A stretch of DNA of 64,000 nucleotides, taken from contig NZ_SBFF01000012.1 of assembly GCF_004151485.1 (NCBI RefSeq), positions 1 through 64,000 on the forward strand, written 5' to 3'. The notes under the pieces are model-generated. The model did not search any database and was not told the DNA's origin. It was given only the letters and a program-made list of their open reading frames with translations. Positions 16,798-25,892 of the stretch are shown piece after piece. A program made the translations under genes and the position numbers. The stretch's first letter is position 1; every line of letters begins with the position of its first letter. This DNA is from Sphingosinicella sp. CPCC 101087 (GTDB lineage Bacteria > Pseudomonadota > Alphaproteobacteria > Sphingomonadales > Sphingomonadaceae).

Positions 16798-17583
16798 ATG
16801 GGCCGTCCTCCGGAGGGCCTGCCCGACTGGCGGGACGCGGCGGCTTATGCACGGCTGCTGAGGGCGAGCCGTACCGGCTTCGCGTGGGAATGGCTGCGGA
16901 GGAACCCGGCCTATCGCCGGGCGGCAAAAGCGGCGGCGCCGGTGCGCACGGATCGGCCGGCAACGATCGTCGCAGCCGACCCTCGGGCCGCGCCATTCGG
17001 ACTTCATGCCTTCGAGGCCCCGGACGCACCCGTGCCCTTCGCCCGGCCCGTCTGGACCAGGGGAGTGCTGCCCCGAATCCTCGAGGCCAGGATCGATCCG
17101 GGCGGGGCGGACGATGACCGGTTCGACCTGGCGCGCCTCGATCGTCTCGCGACGATCGTCCAGGCGCAGGGACCCGAGCACCTGTTGCTGTCCGACGGCT
17201 ATCGGGCCGTGCGGATGGACGTCATCGCCGGCACGCTCCTGCGCGGTCCGGCGCTTCTTCGTTACGAGCTGCACGGCTTCAGCGACGTCGACGGGCCCCT
17301 GCTGGCGTTGCGGCGGCTGCTTGCGCTGTGGCGGAGCGGTCGCTTTTCGCAGCTGCTCCACCCTCTCGAGGCGCGCGCGCACCGCTGGATCCAGATGCTT
17401 CGCGCCCACGACGCGCTCGTCTGCGGCGCAAGCCAGCGCGAGATCGCCGGGGAGCTGCTCAGCACCGAGGCCGCAGGCGTGCGCTGGCGCGTCAATGCGC
17501 CCAGCATCAGGTCACGTGTCCAGCGGCTGGTGCGCGGGGCGCGGCGAATGGCGAGCGGCGGCCAATGTTCGCTGCTGCGATGA
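16798..17583 (+). CDS. DUF2285-domain protein of integrative elements
   Basis: This 261-residue protein begins DWRDAAAYARLLRASRTGFAWEWLRRNPAYR, the small 'transcriptional regulator-like' N-terminal domain that accompanies DUF2285. It ends with the DUF2285 region (AHDALVCGASQREIAGELLS, then SIRSRVQRLVRGARRMASGG). Such proteins are found beside conjugation genes in alphaproteobacterial integrative elements and may be DNA-binding regulators. The ATG at 16798 lacks a strong ribosome-binding site. It is the first element-type gene in the window. The next ones do not appear until about 20,600. Confidence 0.72.
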   Translation: MGRPPEGLPDWRDAAAYARLLRASRTGFAWEWLRRNPAYRRAAKAAAPVRTDRPATIVAADPRAAPFGLHAFEAPDAPVPFARPVWTRGVLPRILEARIDPGGADDDRFDLARLDRLATIVQAQGPEHLLLSDGYRAVRMDVIAGTLLRGPALLRYELHGFSDVDGPLLALRRLLALWRSGRFSQLLHPLEARAHRWIQMLRAHDALVCGASQREIAGELLSTEAAGVRWRVNAPSIRSRVQRLVRGARRMASGGQCSLLR

Positions 17584-18156
17584 CCGATTTCTGCTATGAG
17601 GAGGCTTCGCAGCCGTATCGTGAGCGAATGATCGACATGTTCACATCTCTTGTCCGGCCGCCCAGATGTCACGGCCGGCATGAAGGTGTCGGACTCAGTC
17701 CGGGCCATAAGAAATGCGTCGCCGTGCTGGGGGAGCACATGGAACCGCAATTGCGACCCTTATGGGGGTCGGCTCATCGCCTGAAACGCTGGTCCAAGCC
17801 CCGCTTCGGTCACCATTGTCAAGCCATAGGGTTGGTGAAACTGAGAGCTCGTGGCCGGCCCCCTGAACTCAGCGGCCCACACCGTATGCGCCCTAGCCAC
17901 CGTTCCGAGCCCGTGCATCTTCGCCTACCAGCGGAACGTCGTCGATAGGAAGGCGGTCGCGGGTCTGCGCGGGAAATCGCCTCTGCAACAGCTCCTCCTG
18001 CACATGTTGAACGATAAGAGGTTCGTTCGCACTTGAGGAGCTAGTTCTTGAACCCATGCTCCAGCGCTCGCAGAGACGGCATGGCCCGCTCGTCATTATG
18101 CGTCAGAAGGGCGACGAGAACCTCCTGATCCGGTTGTCGCCCTGCACAATGGGCAC
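17584..18156. other. intergenic, no gene seen
   Basis: About 570 bp in which all open frames are short, overlapping and without recognisable motifs. GC content is lower than in flanking genes. It may be an old junction between element DNA and other sequence. Confidence 0.45.
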
Positions 18157-19560
18157 TCAATCGTCGGCCGGCACTTCCTGGAGGTCCAGATTCGGACCGC
18201 TCCAGCCCGGACCCGCGTGGTCGCGGTTCACTGTGGCAAAGATGACCGAATAGGCCAGACTGCGCCAGCCGGGCCCCGGGAAGGAGGACGCCAGCCGCTC
18301 GGCCGTCCTGACTTCTCCGACCTTGGCCAACAGGTGAATAAGGCGGACTCGTACTCTGGCCGCGGCAACCCGCTCGAACGGTTTGACTGCGTCCAAGGAT
18401 GCCGGCGCGGCGGCCGCCGCCTGCAGAATGGAGCGGGCGCCCAGCACATCTCCAGATCGCAGGCGGCGTTCGACTGCTTCAACACGCGTGCTGGCCAACA
18501 CGAGCGGCTTACCAGTGGCGGCAGCCGCTTCCAGCGCCTTGGCAACGTCGCCTGCCTTGAGCCAGACCATTGCTGCGAGCTCATCATCCAACCCTCTGGG
18601 GCAGAGGCGGTCCAAAAGGCCGGATTCCTGAAGATGAGCCATGTAGGCGGCGATGACTGACTCATCCTGTAGGGGAACGACCCAGAAGAAGACGCCGGTT
18701 AGTCCCCCATCGACCGCGGAGCAGTCATCGGAGGCGGGAAGCAAAGCCGTCACCTCCACGGCTCGGTCCATGTCTCCGGCGCGCAGCAAGTCGGCGATCA
18801 ATCCCTGCGCTTGCGTTGACGGTTGCTCGGCCACACTGGCAGCGGGTGACGGTCGTTGAGCCAAGGCTTGCCTGACGCGATCGATCGCTGCGTCCGGTTT
18901 TTCCTCGATCAGGTCGATTGAGGTCGTCTCGAGCCAGTTCGCCGCTTCCGCCTGCGTGTCGGCCTCCAGGAGCGGTATCAGGGCCCTCAGCCGGCGCACA
19001 GCTACGAGGGCGCCTCCAGCGGGCCGGTCGGGCACGGATCCCCATGTTGCCATGTACAAGAGCTCCGCCTTGGTCGGGCCGGGCTGAAGCGCATCCGCAG
19101 CCGCAAGAAGATGAGGGAAACGCGGAAGAGGCGGTGGGTCAATGCCCGGGGGCGCGTCCATGAAGAAGCATTCGCGGATACGTAGTTCGTCCGCGGCACT
19201 TGCGCTCCCTGGCCTCAATAATTCTATGAAGCCAGTACATGCGGCCGCGGCATCCTGGCGCTCTCTGTGATACGCCACTATCTGGCGTGTCAGCCTGTCC
19301 GGGCCACGATCGAAGGTACGCAGCTCGTAGTCTTCTGACATGGCTGCTGCGGCTTCGATGGCGCGCTCACGATCCGCATGTCGAAGATTGCGTGAAACCG
19401 TGAGTAGCACATTGTCGCGAGCTCGGCCCGCAGGCATGGAACTCGCTTCGCTGAGCGCCCGCGCGGCAAGGCTGGCATCCTCTGCGGCATTGGCGCTGCC
19501 GGCTTGAAGCGAAATCAGGGCAAGACCTACCCCGAACAGACGGAGATGACGTAGCAACAT
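18157..19560 (-). CDS. exported hypothetical protein, helical-repeat type
   Basis: This 467-residue protein has a clear signal peptide (LFGVGLALISLQAGSANA with an AxA-like cleavage site). The mature part is made of Ala/Leu/Arg-rich amphipathic helices with repeats such as AARALSEASSMPAGRARDN, LARALSEAS-like and GDVAKALEAAAATGKP, suggesting a TPR/HEAT-like solenoid in the periplasm. Cys residues are spaced for disulphides. Function is not recognised. It is isolated: more than 400 bp separate it from genes on either side. Confidence 0.62.
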   Translation of the reverse strand: MLLRHLRLFGVGLALISLQAGSANAAEDASLAARALSEASSMPAGRARDNVLLTVSRNLRHADRERAIEAAAAMSEDYELRTFDRGPDRLTRQIVAYHRERQDAAAACTGFIELLRPGSASAADELRIRECFFMDAPPGIDPPPLPRFPHLLAAADALQPGPTKAELLYMATWGSVPDRPAGGALVAVRRLRALIPLLEADTQAEAANWLETTSIDLIEEKPDAAIDRVRQALAQRPSPAASVAEQPSTQAQGLIADLLRAGDMDRAVEVTALLPASDDCSAVDGGLTGVFFWVVPLQDESVIAAYMAHLQESGLLDRLCPRGLDDELAAMVWLKAGDVAKALEAAAATGKPLVLASTRVEAVERRLRSGDVLGARSILQAAAAAPASLDAVKPFERVAAARVRVRLIHLLAKVGEVRTAERLASSFPGPGWRSLAYSVIFATVNRDHAGPGWSGPNLDLQEVPADD

Positions 19561-19965
19561 CGGCCCAAGCTACGCCAGTTTCTCAATGGCACAATAGGCG
19601 TACAGGCAGCCGGCTAAGCCGGATTCCAGGCGCTCGTCTGTCGGGCGCAGGGAGGCTCATGCCCACAGCAGCGAACGTCGGACTGGTTGGTATTCGGCCG
19701 GAGAGTTGCCAGTCCGATTGCAACCCTGAGCAGACATTCCGGCTACTGGCACTCCGCTGATAGGGCAGATAGTTGCATATGAGGGCAAACTGGAACCCGC
19801 CTGAAATGGAGACTGTCGGGGCCATCGTTCTGGCCGGGAGGCGGTCACTTCCCACTTGCCGGTACGCCGCCGATTCCCGCCGCCTGTCCCAGGCGCGCCC
19901 CGGACGGTCCTGAGCGCAACGCCCAAATGTTGACGAGTCTTTCCCTCGCCCGTCAGGTGGATTCC
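19561..19965. other. intergenic, no gene seen
   Basis: About 400 bp upstream of both the exported protein (minus) and the small membrane protein (plus). It would contain divergent promoters. No protein-like frame or strong repeat is seen. Confidence 0.4.
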
Positions 19966-20151
19966 ATGGAAGGCAAGTTCGGACTTTCTGGCACCGCCAT
20001 CGCAATTGGTGTGGTGCTCGGCACCGTGATCGGCATCGTCATCAAAAGCATCATCGCCGGCATCGGCATCGGCATCTTCATGATCATGGCCATATCGAGC
20101 TCAAAGGCACGAGGCCGAATTCGCTGCGAGGAACAGCGTCAGGGCGATTAG
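19966..20151 (+). CDS. small glycine/isoleucine-rich membrane protein
   Basis: This 61-residue ORF is almost entirely one or two hydrophobic helices (GTAIAIGVVLGTVIGIVIKS, then IIAGIGIGIFMIMAIS) with a basic tail (KARGRIRCEEQRQGD). G-x-x-x-G spacing favours helix packing. The ATG at 19966 has AGGTGG 6 nt upstream; a further ATG at 19927 would add 13 residues. It might be a stress or holin-like peptide, but function is unknown and the call rests on composition only. Confidence 0.42.
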   Translation: MEGKFGLSGTAIAIGVVLGTVIGIVIKSIIAGIGIGIFMIMAISSSKARGRIRCEEQRQGD

Positions 20152-20592
20152 TCGGCAAATCAGGCTCTGAAGCCATTCTGCCGCTTACGTTCGGCTTCGG
20201 CTCGCCCGAACAGCGCCCTTCCGGTTGCACGCGGGTGGGACCGGGCGATTGCCTTCACCGACATCTTTATAATAACGGCTTTCGGCTCCAGCGCCAAAGG
20301 CAGCCTCGGGCCGAAACAACAGATAGGCTCTCTGGGCGGCGACCTGCGAGAGCACGTCTGTAGTCCGTGTCTTGTGCTACTGCGCCGGCCCAGGGCTTCG
20401 CAGGAAGCGGCTACCAGCTTTCTCGTCAGCCAAACCTGCCGCCAGTTGCCTGTCCCGGCACCATTCATTGGCCACCACCCAATGAACCGATCGGAGCCGG
20501 GCCGGCGCCCAATTCGCCATCAAGTTCACACCCGGCGGCAACGGCTTCTCATGTCGTTGGCCTGCATCAAGATCTTTCGGCGGATCCGCCGG
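20152..20592. other. intergenic, no gene seen
   Basis: About 440 bp between the small membrane protein and the zinc-ribbon gene. Frames are short on both strands and show no conserved motif. Confidence 0.4.
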
Positions 20593-20802
20593 CTAGACGC
20601 GCCGGATCACCAGCTTGTCCTTGCCGCACAGGCCGCATTCGCCTAGCCTGCGCTCGAAGCCGCCAATGCCCGCAAGTTCGCGGCTCTTGTGGTTGGCGTG
20701 CTGCCGGACCGACAGGTTCAATCGCTCGGCGATGCAGTCATCGCACACGGCAACAGGCGATAGCCGCGCGATCAGCGCCCGCACTTCCTCCATGACGGTC
20801 AT
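20593..20802 (-). CDS. small zinc-ribbon protein of integrative elements
   Basis: This 69-residue protein has two Cys pairs, VCDDCIAERLNL and ECGLCGKDK, that should bind one zinc. A helical stretch rich in His/Arg/Lys (VRQHANHKSRELAGIGG) lies between them, suggesting nucleic-acid binding. Two in-frame ATGs exist (20802 and 20793); a GGGGGA element lies about 10 nt upstream of the first. It lies about 200 bp from the HTH protein on the opposite strand, so they share a promoter region. The family is often seen in mobile regions but I know no function. Confidence 0.6.
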   Translation of the reverse strand: MTVMEEVRALIARLSPVAVCDDCIAERLNLSVRQHANHKSRELAGIGGFERRLGECGLCGKDKLVIRRV

Positions 20803-21000
20803 GAAAGCAGTCCCCCTGTCCCGACAATGATTCGTTGCCTCCAGAATAGCGCCATCGAATGAGAACATCCAGCGAACGGGCGGGCGCCGGGGCTCGTTTC
20901 CGGCGTCGTCCTTTTTCGAGCCTCTGCCGCAAGCGCGAACGACGCCATGGCTTGCGGCACGGGCGGCGGGCTTGGCGCCGTCAAGGCCAAGGAGGGTTTC

Positions 21001-21228
21001 ATGGACGACGAGATCGCCCGCGCGGCGCGCGCCAAGAAGGGAAGCCCGTTCCTGTCGACGGAGCAGGCGGCCTTCTATCTGGGCCTGTCCCCCCGCAAGC
21101 TTCAGGCGATGCGCGCCTGCGGGAAGGGACCGCGGTTCCGGCGCCACAGCCGCTATGTCCGCTACCATATCGACGATCTGGACGACTGGTCGAAGGGCGT
21201 CACCGATGCCGGCGGCGGCCATGCCTGA
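21001..21228 (+). CDS. small helix-turn-helix (AlpA/excisionase-like) protein
   Basis: This 75-residue protein has a MerR-like fold of the AlpA/Xis type: LSTEQAAFYLGLSPRKLQAMR followed by a wing RHSRYVRYHIDDLDDWSKG. A perfect Shine-Dalgarno (AAGGAGG) supports ATG 21001. It directly precedes traF, whose start lies inside its last codons, so they are one operon. In integrative elements this gene type usually regulates transfer genes or acts in excision. Confidence 0.75.
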   Translation: MDDEIARAARAKKGSPFLSTEQAAFYLGLSPRKLQAMRACGKGPRFRRHSRYVRYHIDDLDDWSKGVTDAGGGHA

Positions 21229-21802
21229 GCATCGCGCGCTGCCGCTCTTTCGCTGGGGCGAGGAGCTGCGCCGCCATCGCCGCGTCCGCCGCATGACCCG
21301 TCTGCGCATGCTCGCCGCGGCGGCGGGCGCCGCAGCGGCCACCGCGTCGCTCGGGACGATCGTGTGGCCGCCCGGGACGCTCCTCCTGTGGAATGCGAGC
21401 GCGAGCAGCCCGCTCGGGCTGTACGTCATCGGGCCCACGGCCGGCGTCGCGGCGGGAGACATGGTGGCCGCCTGGCCTCCCGACGCCGCTCGCAGGCTCG
21501 GTGCCGAGCGCCACTACCTCCCGGCCAACGTGCCGTTGGTGAAGCGCGTCGCGGCGACAGCCGGCGATCGGGTCTGCGCGGCCGGCGAGGCCGTGTTCGT
21601 CAACGGGCGGCTGGAGACGATGCGGCCCGCGCACGACCGGTCCGGACGGCCGATGCCTTGGTGGACCGGCTGCGCGACGATCCCCGAAGGGGGACTCTTC
21701 CTGCTGGCACCGAGCGTGGCCGAAGCGTTCGACGGCCGCTATTTCGGGATCACGCGGCGCGAGCATGTCTTGGGCCGCGCGACGCTGATATGGCCGGATT
21801 GA
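21221..21802 (+). CDS. traF: S26-family conjugation peptidase TraF
   Basis: This 193-residue membrane-anchored signal-peptidase-like enzyme, TraF in conjugation systems, cyclises or matures the pilin TrbC/VirB2. One N-terminal membrane segment (about 29-50) precedes the catalytic Ser62 (SSPLGLYVIGP) and Lys108 (LVKRVAATAGD). The C-terminal barrel holds GCATIPEGGLFLLAPS. ATG 21221 overlaps the HTH stop; ATG 21206 is an alternative. Its 3' end overlaps the transglycosylase by 13 bp. No trb pilin gene is in the window, so its partner is missing or elsewhere. Confidence 0.82.
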   Translation: MPEHRALPLFRWGEELRRHRRVRRMTRLRMLAAAAGAAAATASLGTIVWPPGTLLLWNASASSPLGLYVIGPTAGVAAGDMVAAWPPDAARRLGAERHYLPANVPLVKRVAATAGDRVCAAGEAVFVNGRLETMRPAHDRSGRPMPWWTGCATIPEGGLFLLAPSVAEAFDGRYFGITRREHVLGRATLIWPD

Positions 21803-22416
21803 GGGCCGGGCTCCTCGCGGGGGCCCTGCTTTGGGCCGCACCGGTTGAAGCCGCTTCGCTCGCCCGGTGGTCGCCATTCATTGCGGAAGCGTCGGCCCGG
21901 TTCGGCATTCCCGAAGAATGGATCCGGCGCGTCATCCGCGCCGAGAGCGGGGGGCGGACGATGCTGCGGGGGCGCCCGATCGTCAGCCGCGCGGGCGCGA
22001 TGGGGCTGATGCAGCTCATGCCGGGCACCTGGCGAGAGATGCGGGGGTTGCTCGGCCTGGGTGCCGATCCGCACCACCCGCGCGACAACATTGTCGCCGG
22101 GACGGCCTATCTGCGCATGATGTACGACCGGTTCGGCTATCCCGGGCTGTTCGCGGCCTATAATGCGGGGCCGGCTCGCTATGCGCAGTATCTCGCCACG
22201 GGCCGGCGGCTGCCGCGCGAGACGATCGCCTATCTGGACGCCCTTGCCGGCACCGGCTCAGCCATGCCGGTGACGAAGCGCAAGCCTGCGCCCGCGGGGG
22301 CGTTGTTCGCGGTGCGGGCGAGTTCGCACGCCGGCGGAGCCGGCCTCGAGCCACTGGCACCGGCCGATCCTTCCGCGGCCTTGTTCGTCGTCCTGCGCCG
22401 CTCGGACGACGACTGA
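21790..22416 (+). CDS. conjugation lytic transglycosylase (SLT domain)
   Basis: This 208-residue exported protein has a signal peptide (LLAGALLWAAPVEA) and an SLT domain. The catalytic Glu52 lies in VIRAESGGR, followed by GAMGLMQLMPGTWREM and a final AAYNAGPARYAQY. It would open the peptidoglycan for the transfer apparatus (VirB1/TrbN role). The C-terminal tail of about 60 residues is low complexity. It overlaps traF by 13 bp, consistent with a single operon. Confidence 0.82.
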   Translation: MAGLRAGLLAGALLWAAPVEAASLARWSPFIAEASARFGIPEEWIRRVIRAESGGRTMLRGRPIVSRAGAMGLMQLMPGTWREMRGLLGLGADPHHPRDNIVAGTAYLRMMYDRFGYPGLFAAYNAGPARYAQYLATGRRLPRETIAYLDALAGTGSAMPVTKRKPAPAGALFAVRASSHAGGAGLEPLAPADPSAALFVVLRRSDDD

Positions 22417-22469
22417 GCGATCCGTCGGGGAGGAGAGGCGGCGGGGCGCGGGTGGACTCGAGGAGAGGG

Positions 22470-23375
22470 ATGATGACGGACCGCCGCGCACCTGCCAGCC
22501 TGGAAGAGGAGGGTCGCTCGCTGGTCGAGCGCCTCGGTGGACGATGGACCGGGCGCGGCGGCATGTGCCGCTGCCCCGCGCATGACGATCGCCGGCCGTC
22601 GCTCAGCGTGCGGGTTGGGCGCACGAGCCTTCTCGTCCACTGTTTCGCGGGCTGCCGGTCGACGGACATTTTGAGGGCGCTCAGGACGGCCGGTCATCCT
22701 CTCCCCGAGACGCGCGGGCGGCCGGCCGGGCCGGAGCCACCTGCGCACCAACGGGCTGGCGGCGCCGCATCGCGAAACGCCGCCATTCGATTGTGGAGCC
22801 GCGCACATCCCATCGCCGGTACGCCTGCCGAGCGCTATCTCGCGAGCCGGGGAATCGCGGCCGAGTCGCCGGAGCTGCGCTACCACCCGCGGACGCCCCA
22901 TGGGCCTCGCCCGCTCACCGTGTTCCGCCCGGCGCTCGTCGCGGCGGTGCGCGCCGACGACGGCCTGGTGGCGGTGCACAGGACGTTTCTGGACATCGCA
23001 AGCGACCGCCTTGCGTCGATCGGGGAGCCTCGTTGCGGACTCGGCCGGTTCGGCTCCGGCGCCGTCCGCCTGGGCGGCGTGGCGTCCCGGCTGGGGCTTG
23101 CCGAGGGAATTGAAACCGCTCTGTCGGCTTCCGCTCTGTTCGGGCTGCCCTGCTGGGCGACGCTCGGCACCGAGCGGTTCAGGCTGGTGGCGCTGCCGCC
23201 TGCCGTCACCGAGCTCGTCCTCTTTCTCGACCATGATGCCGGCGGCCGCCGCGCAGAGGCGCTTGCCCGCAAGGTCTTCGGGCATCTTGTGGTGGAGGTC
23301 CGCTATCCGCGCCGTCCGGGCGCCGACTGGAACGACGTCCTGCGCGCTGCCGCAAGCGGGTGCCCCACGCGCTAG
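22470..23375 (+). CDS. toprim-domain protein, plasmid primase-like
   Basis: This protein of about 301 residues has an N-terminal CHC2-like zinc finger (MCRCPAHDD, then VHCFAGC). A DUF7146-like middle (AERYLASRGIAAESPELRYHP) follows, then a C-terminal toprim domain with the Glu (LAEGIETAL) and Asp-x-Asp (LFLDHDAGG) metal motifs. It belongs to the toprim proteins found in alphaproteobacterial mobile elements and is thought to help replicate transferred DNA. GAGGAGAGGG lies next to tandem ATGs at 22470 and 22473. It follows the transglycosylase by 53 bp. Confidence 0.78.
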   Translation: MMTDRRAPASLEEEGRSLVERLGGRWTGRGGMCRCPAHDDRRPSLSVRVGRTSLLVHCFAGCRSTDILRALRTAGHPLPETRGRPAGPEPPAHQRAGGAASRNAAIRLWSRAHPIAGTPAERYLASRGIAAESPELRYHPRTPHGPRPLTVFRPALVAAVRADDGLVAVHRTFLDIASDRLASIGEPRCGLGRFGSGAVRLGGVASRLGLAEGIETALSASALFGLPCWATLGTERFRLVALPPAVTELVLFLDHDAGGRRAEALARKVFGHLVVEVRYPRRPGADWNDVLRAAASGCPTR

Positions 23376-24148
23376 CGGAGATGCAGCGGGGGGCGTTCGG
23401 AGCGGCAATCCCGCAGCTTCGCCCCGCCGGCCCGTCATCAGCCATTCTCCCGGGCGAGATCCCGCCCGGCCGCCGCGCGCGCCTCTTGCGATGGCGATTG
23501 TGGCGAAGCCCCGGGAGAGAAGAGGGAGCGCCAATGGAGTGGAGGGCGAGAAGCCGTTCAAAGGCCTCGAGAAGTGGGCCCGCGAACGGCGCCGACTTCC
23601 GCATCGGCCGGCCCGCTTGCCGGTCGTCCCGCTCAGCACCGGCCGGGGGCGGCCCCGGACTTCGTGAAAAGTGGCCACAGGGATTGCCCAACGGGAAATG
23701 CAGGCACTCCCCACGATCCGCCGCGATCGACCCCGACCTGCGCGCCTAGCCGAGGTGCCTCACTGAGGGATCGCCAGCTTCCCGCTTCGGACGGATGGCG
23801 AAAGCTCACAGGAGATTGGCGAACATGGCGTGGCTGTCGGAACGGATCGCCGCCCGGTTTCCTGCCGTCCCCGACCCGTGCTGAGCCAGGGCAGGCGTCC
23901 GCGTCTGCTGGTTCACCAGGATCAGGTGACCCGTCCAGGCCGTGCCGGAGCAGATCGGGTGGACCGCTCCACAGGGAATGGCTGAGGGACGGACTGGGCG
24001 AGACCGACATGGTGCCGTCCGCCGCACCGTGGCGTAGATGAACGAGAAATCGGTGTTGGGGGGCCGAACAGCGCTCGAAGAGGAGCGCTCGCCCGGACTG
24101 GTCGGCCCGCGGGCCAGGTGCCGCCGGATCGATCATCCGCCGCCAGGG
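23376..24148. other. no gene seen; GC-rich element DNA
   Basis: About 770 bp after the toprim gene. In related elements a helicase/methylase or relaxase gene may follow, but none is present. Frames on both strands are shadow-like. A deletion may have removed genes here. Confidence 0.4.
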
Positions 24149-24405
24149 TCACGCCCCGGCGGCGCGTCGATGGTCCTGGTCGACCCAATTGCCGGCGATC
24201 CAGAACATGGCGGCGGCGGCGACGGCCGTGAAGACGATGATCAGCATCGAATAGCGGATCGCCAATTCGCCGAAGCGCGGCTCAAGATCGCGGCCGACAA
24301 GATCCGCCCTTGATGGATGAGCGTGAAGAAGCTGCTGAGCGCGAAACCCAGCAACCACCGCCTCGATTGCGACAGGGGCGGGTTTTTCGACCCGTCCCGT
24401 CCCAT
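24149..24405 (-). pseudogene. possible frameshifted two-helix membrane protein
   Basis: Two overlapping minus-strand frames read sensibly only when joined. From ATG 24405 comes SRRWLLGFALSSFFTLIHQ. After a shift near 24,300-24,315 the neighbouring frame gives VGRDLEPRFGELAIRYS, then MLIIVFTAVAAAAMFWIAG to a stop at 24149. Joined, this is about 84 residues with two membrane segments. Each frame alone has an unnatural end. A sequencing or real frameshift could explain it. No function is known. Confidence 0.33.
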
Positions 24406-24628
24406 GGGCTCAGCGCCGCGGCAGGCGCCAGAGGGCGCCCTGACCCGCCGCCGCTCCGGCGCAACCCGCCGGCCTTCGACCCGTGTGTCTCCGCTGCGCG
24501 GAGCGGCCCGCGCCAGTCTCGGCCGGGGGTGGCCCCGCGCGTGCCGCGCGATGCGCCGGGAGCGACCTGGCGGGTCTTTGGGCTGCCGGCGCCGGACCCG
24601 CCGGCGCTCATCCCGAAGGAGACGCCCG
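24406..24628 (+). promoter_or_regulatory. GC-rich leader upstream of the DUF2493 gene
   Basis: This untranslated stretch before ATG 24629 shares segments with the leader before ssb. Positions 24506-24528 match 50321-50343 at 21 of 23 bases. CCCGTGTG occurs shortly before it in both leaders. It may be a conserved promoter or structured leader of this element type. Confidence 0.4.
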
Positions 24629-25585
24629 ATGCGCACCACATTTGCCGCCCAGCTCGCCCGGCTCGAGCTCGGCCATCTTTCCATCCAGGCCGGGGCCGGC
24701 GAAGGCACCACCGACCTCCCCGATCCGGAGGCCGTTTCGCAGACCCTTGCCGCGGTCTGGTCCGACCTCTTCCTCCTGTTTCCCGGCACCGTCATCGAGG
24801 CTGACGCCGAGGAAATTGGCTGGGCTTTCGTCAATCTTTTCCACCGGGCGGCGGCCAAGCGCGCGGCGCAGGTCGACCGCGCCACCGACGAGATACGCTG
24901 CCTTCTCGCCTGCGCCGACGGCTCGGAAGTCCATTCCTCGGCTCTGGAGGCGCAGGTCGCGAAGGCGCGCGCCGCAGAGGCGGCGATGCTGGCGTTGGAA
25001 GGGCTGCGCGAGGTCGCCGCGGGACTCTATCTCGAGGAGACCGGATCGTCCTGGCGCCCCGCCGGCGGCTCCCGGCTCAACCATTGTGCGAGCCTGACCT
25101 CGGCGGTGGTCGACGGGCGCGCCTTCCTGCAGGCGCGCTCGGAAGGGCGGCGCCGGGCCGCGCTGCCCGAGGGAACGCCCGTCCTGTTCGCCGGCGGCCG
25201 GCTCAGCTTTCCGGGCGCCGATGAGGCCAGGACCTTTGCCGACAATGTCTGGGCGACGCTCGACAGGGTGCGCGAGCATGTCGGCGACCTGGTCCTAGTT
25301 CATGGCGGCGACGGCAAGGGCGCCGACCGGCTGGCCGCCGCCTGGGCCGAGCGGCGCAAGGTCCCGCAGGTTACCTTCGGGCTCGACCGGCGCCTGGGCC
25401 GGCGCGCCGGCTTCCGGCGCAACGCGCAGATGCTCTCGCTCCATCCCCGCTATGTCGTCGTCTTCGCCGGCAGCGGCGTCGTCGAGCGCCTCGTCATCGA
25501 GGCGAAGGCGCAGGGCATCGCCGTCGTCGACCGGCGCGGGCCGCTGGGCACGCATCCGAAGCAGTCCGCCCGCGCCGCAGCCTAG
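24629..25585 (+). CDS. DUF2493 (SLOG-superfamily) protein of mobile elements
   Basis: This 318-residue protein has a helical N-terminal half and a C-terminal DUF2493 domain (about 190-305: VLFAGGRLSFPGADEARTFA, LVLVHGGDGKGADRLAAAWA, YVVVFAGSGVVERLVIEAKA). This is a Rossmann-like SLOG fold thought to bind a nucleotide-derived ligand. AAGGAG 8 nt before ATG 24629 fixes the start. It is typical of alphaproteobacterial conjugative elements, where its role is unknown. A strong terminator-like hairpin lies just downstream. Confidence 0.75.
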   Translation: MRTTFAAQLARLELGHLSIQAGAGEGTTDLPDPEAVSQTLAAVWSDLFLLFPGTVIEADAEEIGWAFVNLFHRAAAKRAAQVDRATDEIRCLLACADGSEVHSSALEAQVAKARAAEAAMLALEGLREVAAGLYLEETGSSWRPAGGSRLNHCASLTSAVVDGRAFLQARSEGRRRAALPEGTPVLFAGGRLSFPGADEARTFADNVWATLDRVREHVGDLVLVHGGDGKGADRLAAAWAERRKVPQVTFGLDRRLGRRAGFRRNAQMLSLHPRYVVVFAGSGVVERLVIEAKAQGIAVVDRRGPLGTHPKQSARAAA

Positions 25586-25594
25586 CGGCCATCC

Positions 25595-25621
25595 GGCTGG
25601 ACCGGCGCCGCCGGTCCAGCC
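25595..25621 (+). terminator. rho-independent-type hairpin after the DUF2493 gene
   Basis: A perfect 11-bp GC-rich stem pairs 25595-25605 with 25611-25621 around a 5-nt loop, then TTTC. It is placed 9 bp after the TAG stop at 25583-25585. Confidence 0.65.
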
Positions 25622-25892
25622 TTTCGGCACGCGGAGCCTCTTTCCATAGCATCGGAGCTTGCCGCGCGAGTGCGACGGGATCTCGGCCGCGTCCCGGAGA
25701 GGCGGGGCGGGCGCCGCTTCCCGATAGGCCGGCGGGGGCGGCCCGCAACCCCGGCTGTGCCGGGGTCCTCCGCTTCGCTTCGGCCCTTCGGGTGCCGACC
25801 GCCTCACGTCCGCCGGCCTCTTCGGTCCGCTCCCGCCGCCCGCCCCGCCATTGCGGGATGCGAGCCGGCGCAGGAGAGAAAGGAGCAGGGTC
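25622..25892 (+). promoter_or_regulatory. GC-rich leader upstream of ardC
   Basis: About 270 bp without a gene, rich in CG-hairpins. Positions 25737-25751 (GGCGGCCCGCAACCC) are identical to 50274-50288 in the leader of ssb. Shared leaders before different element genes suggest a common regulatory sequence or structured 5' UTR. Confidence 0.4.

Noticed and set aside
22230-23714. 494-codon open frame on the minus strand
   Set aside because: Antisense to the toprim and transglycosylase genes, which have clear domains. No motif of its own.
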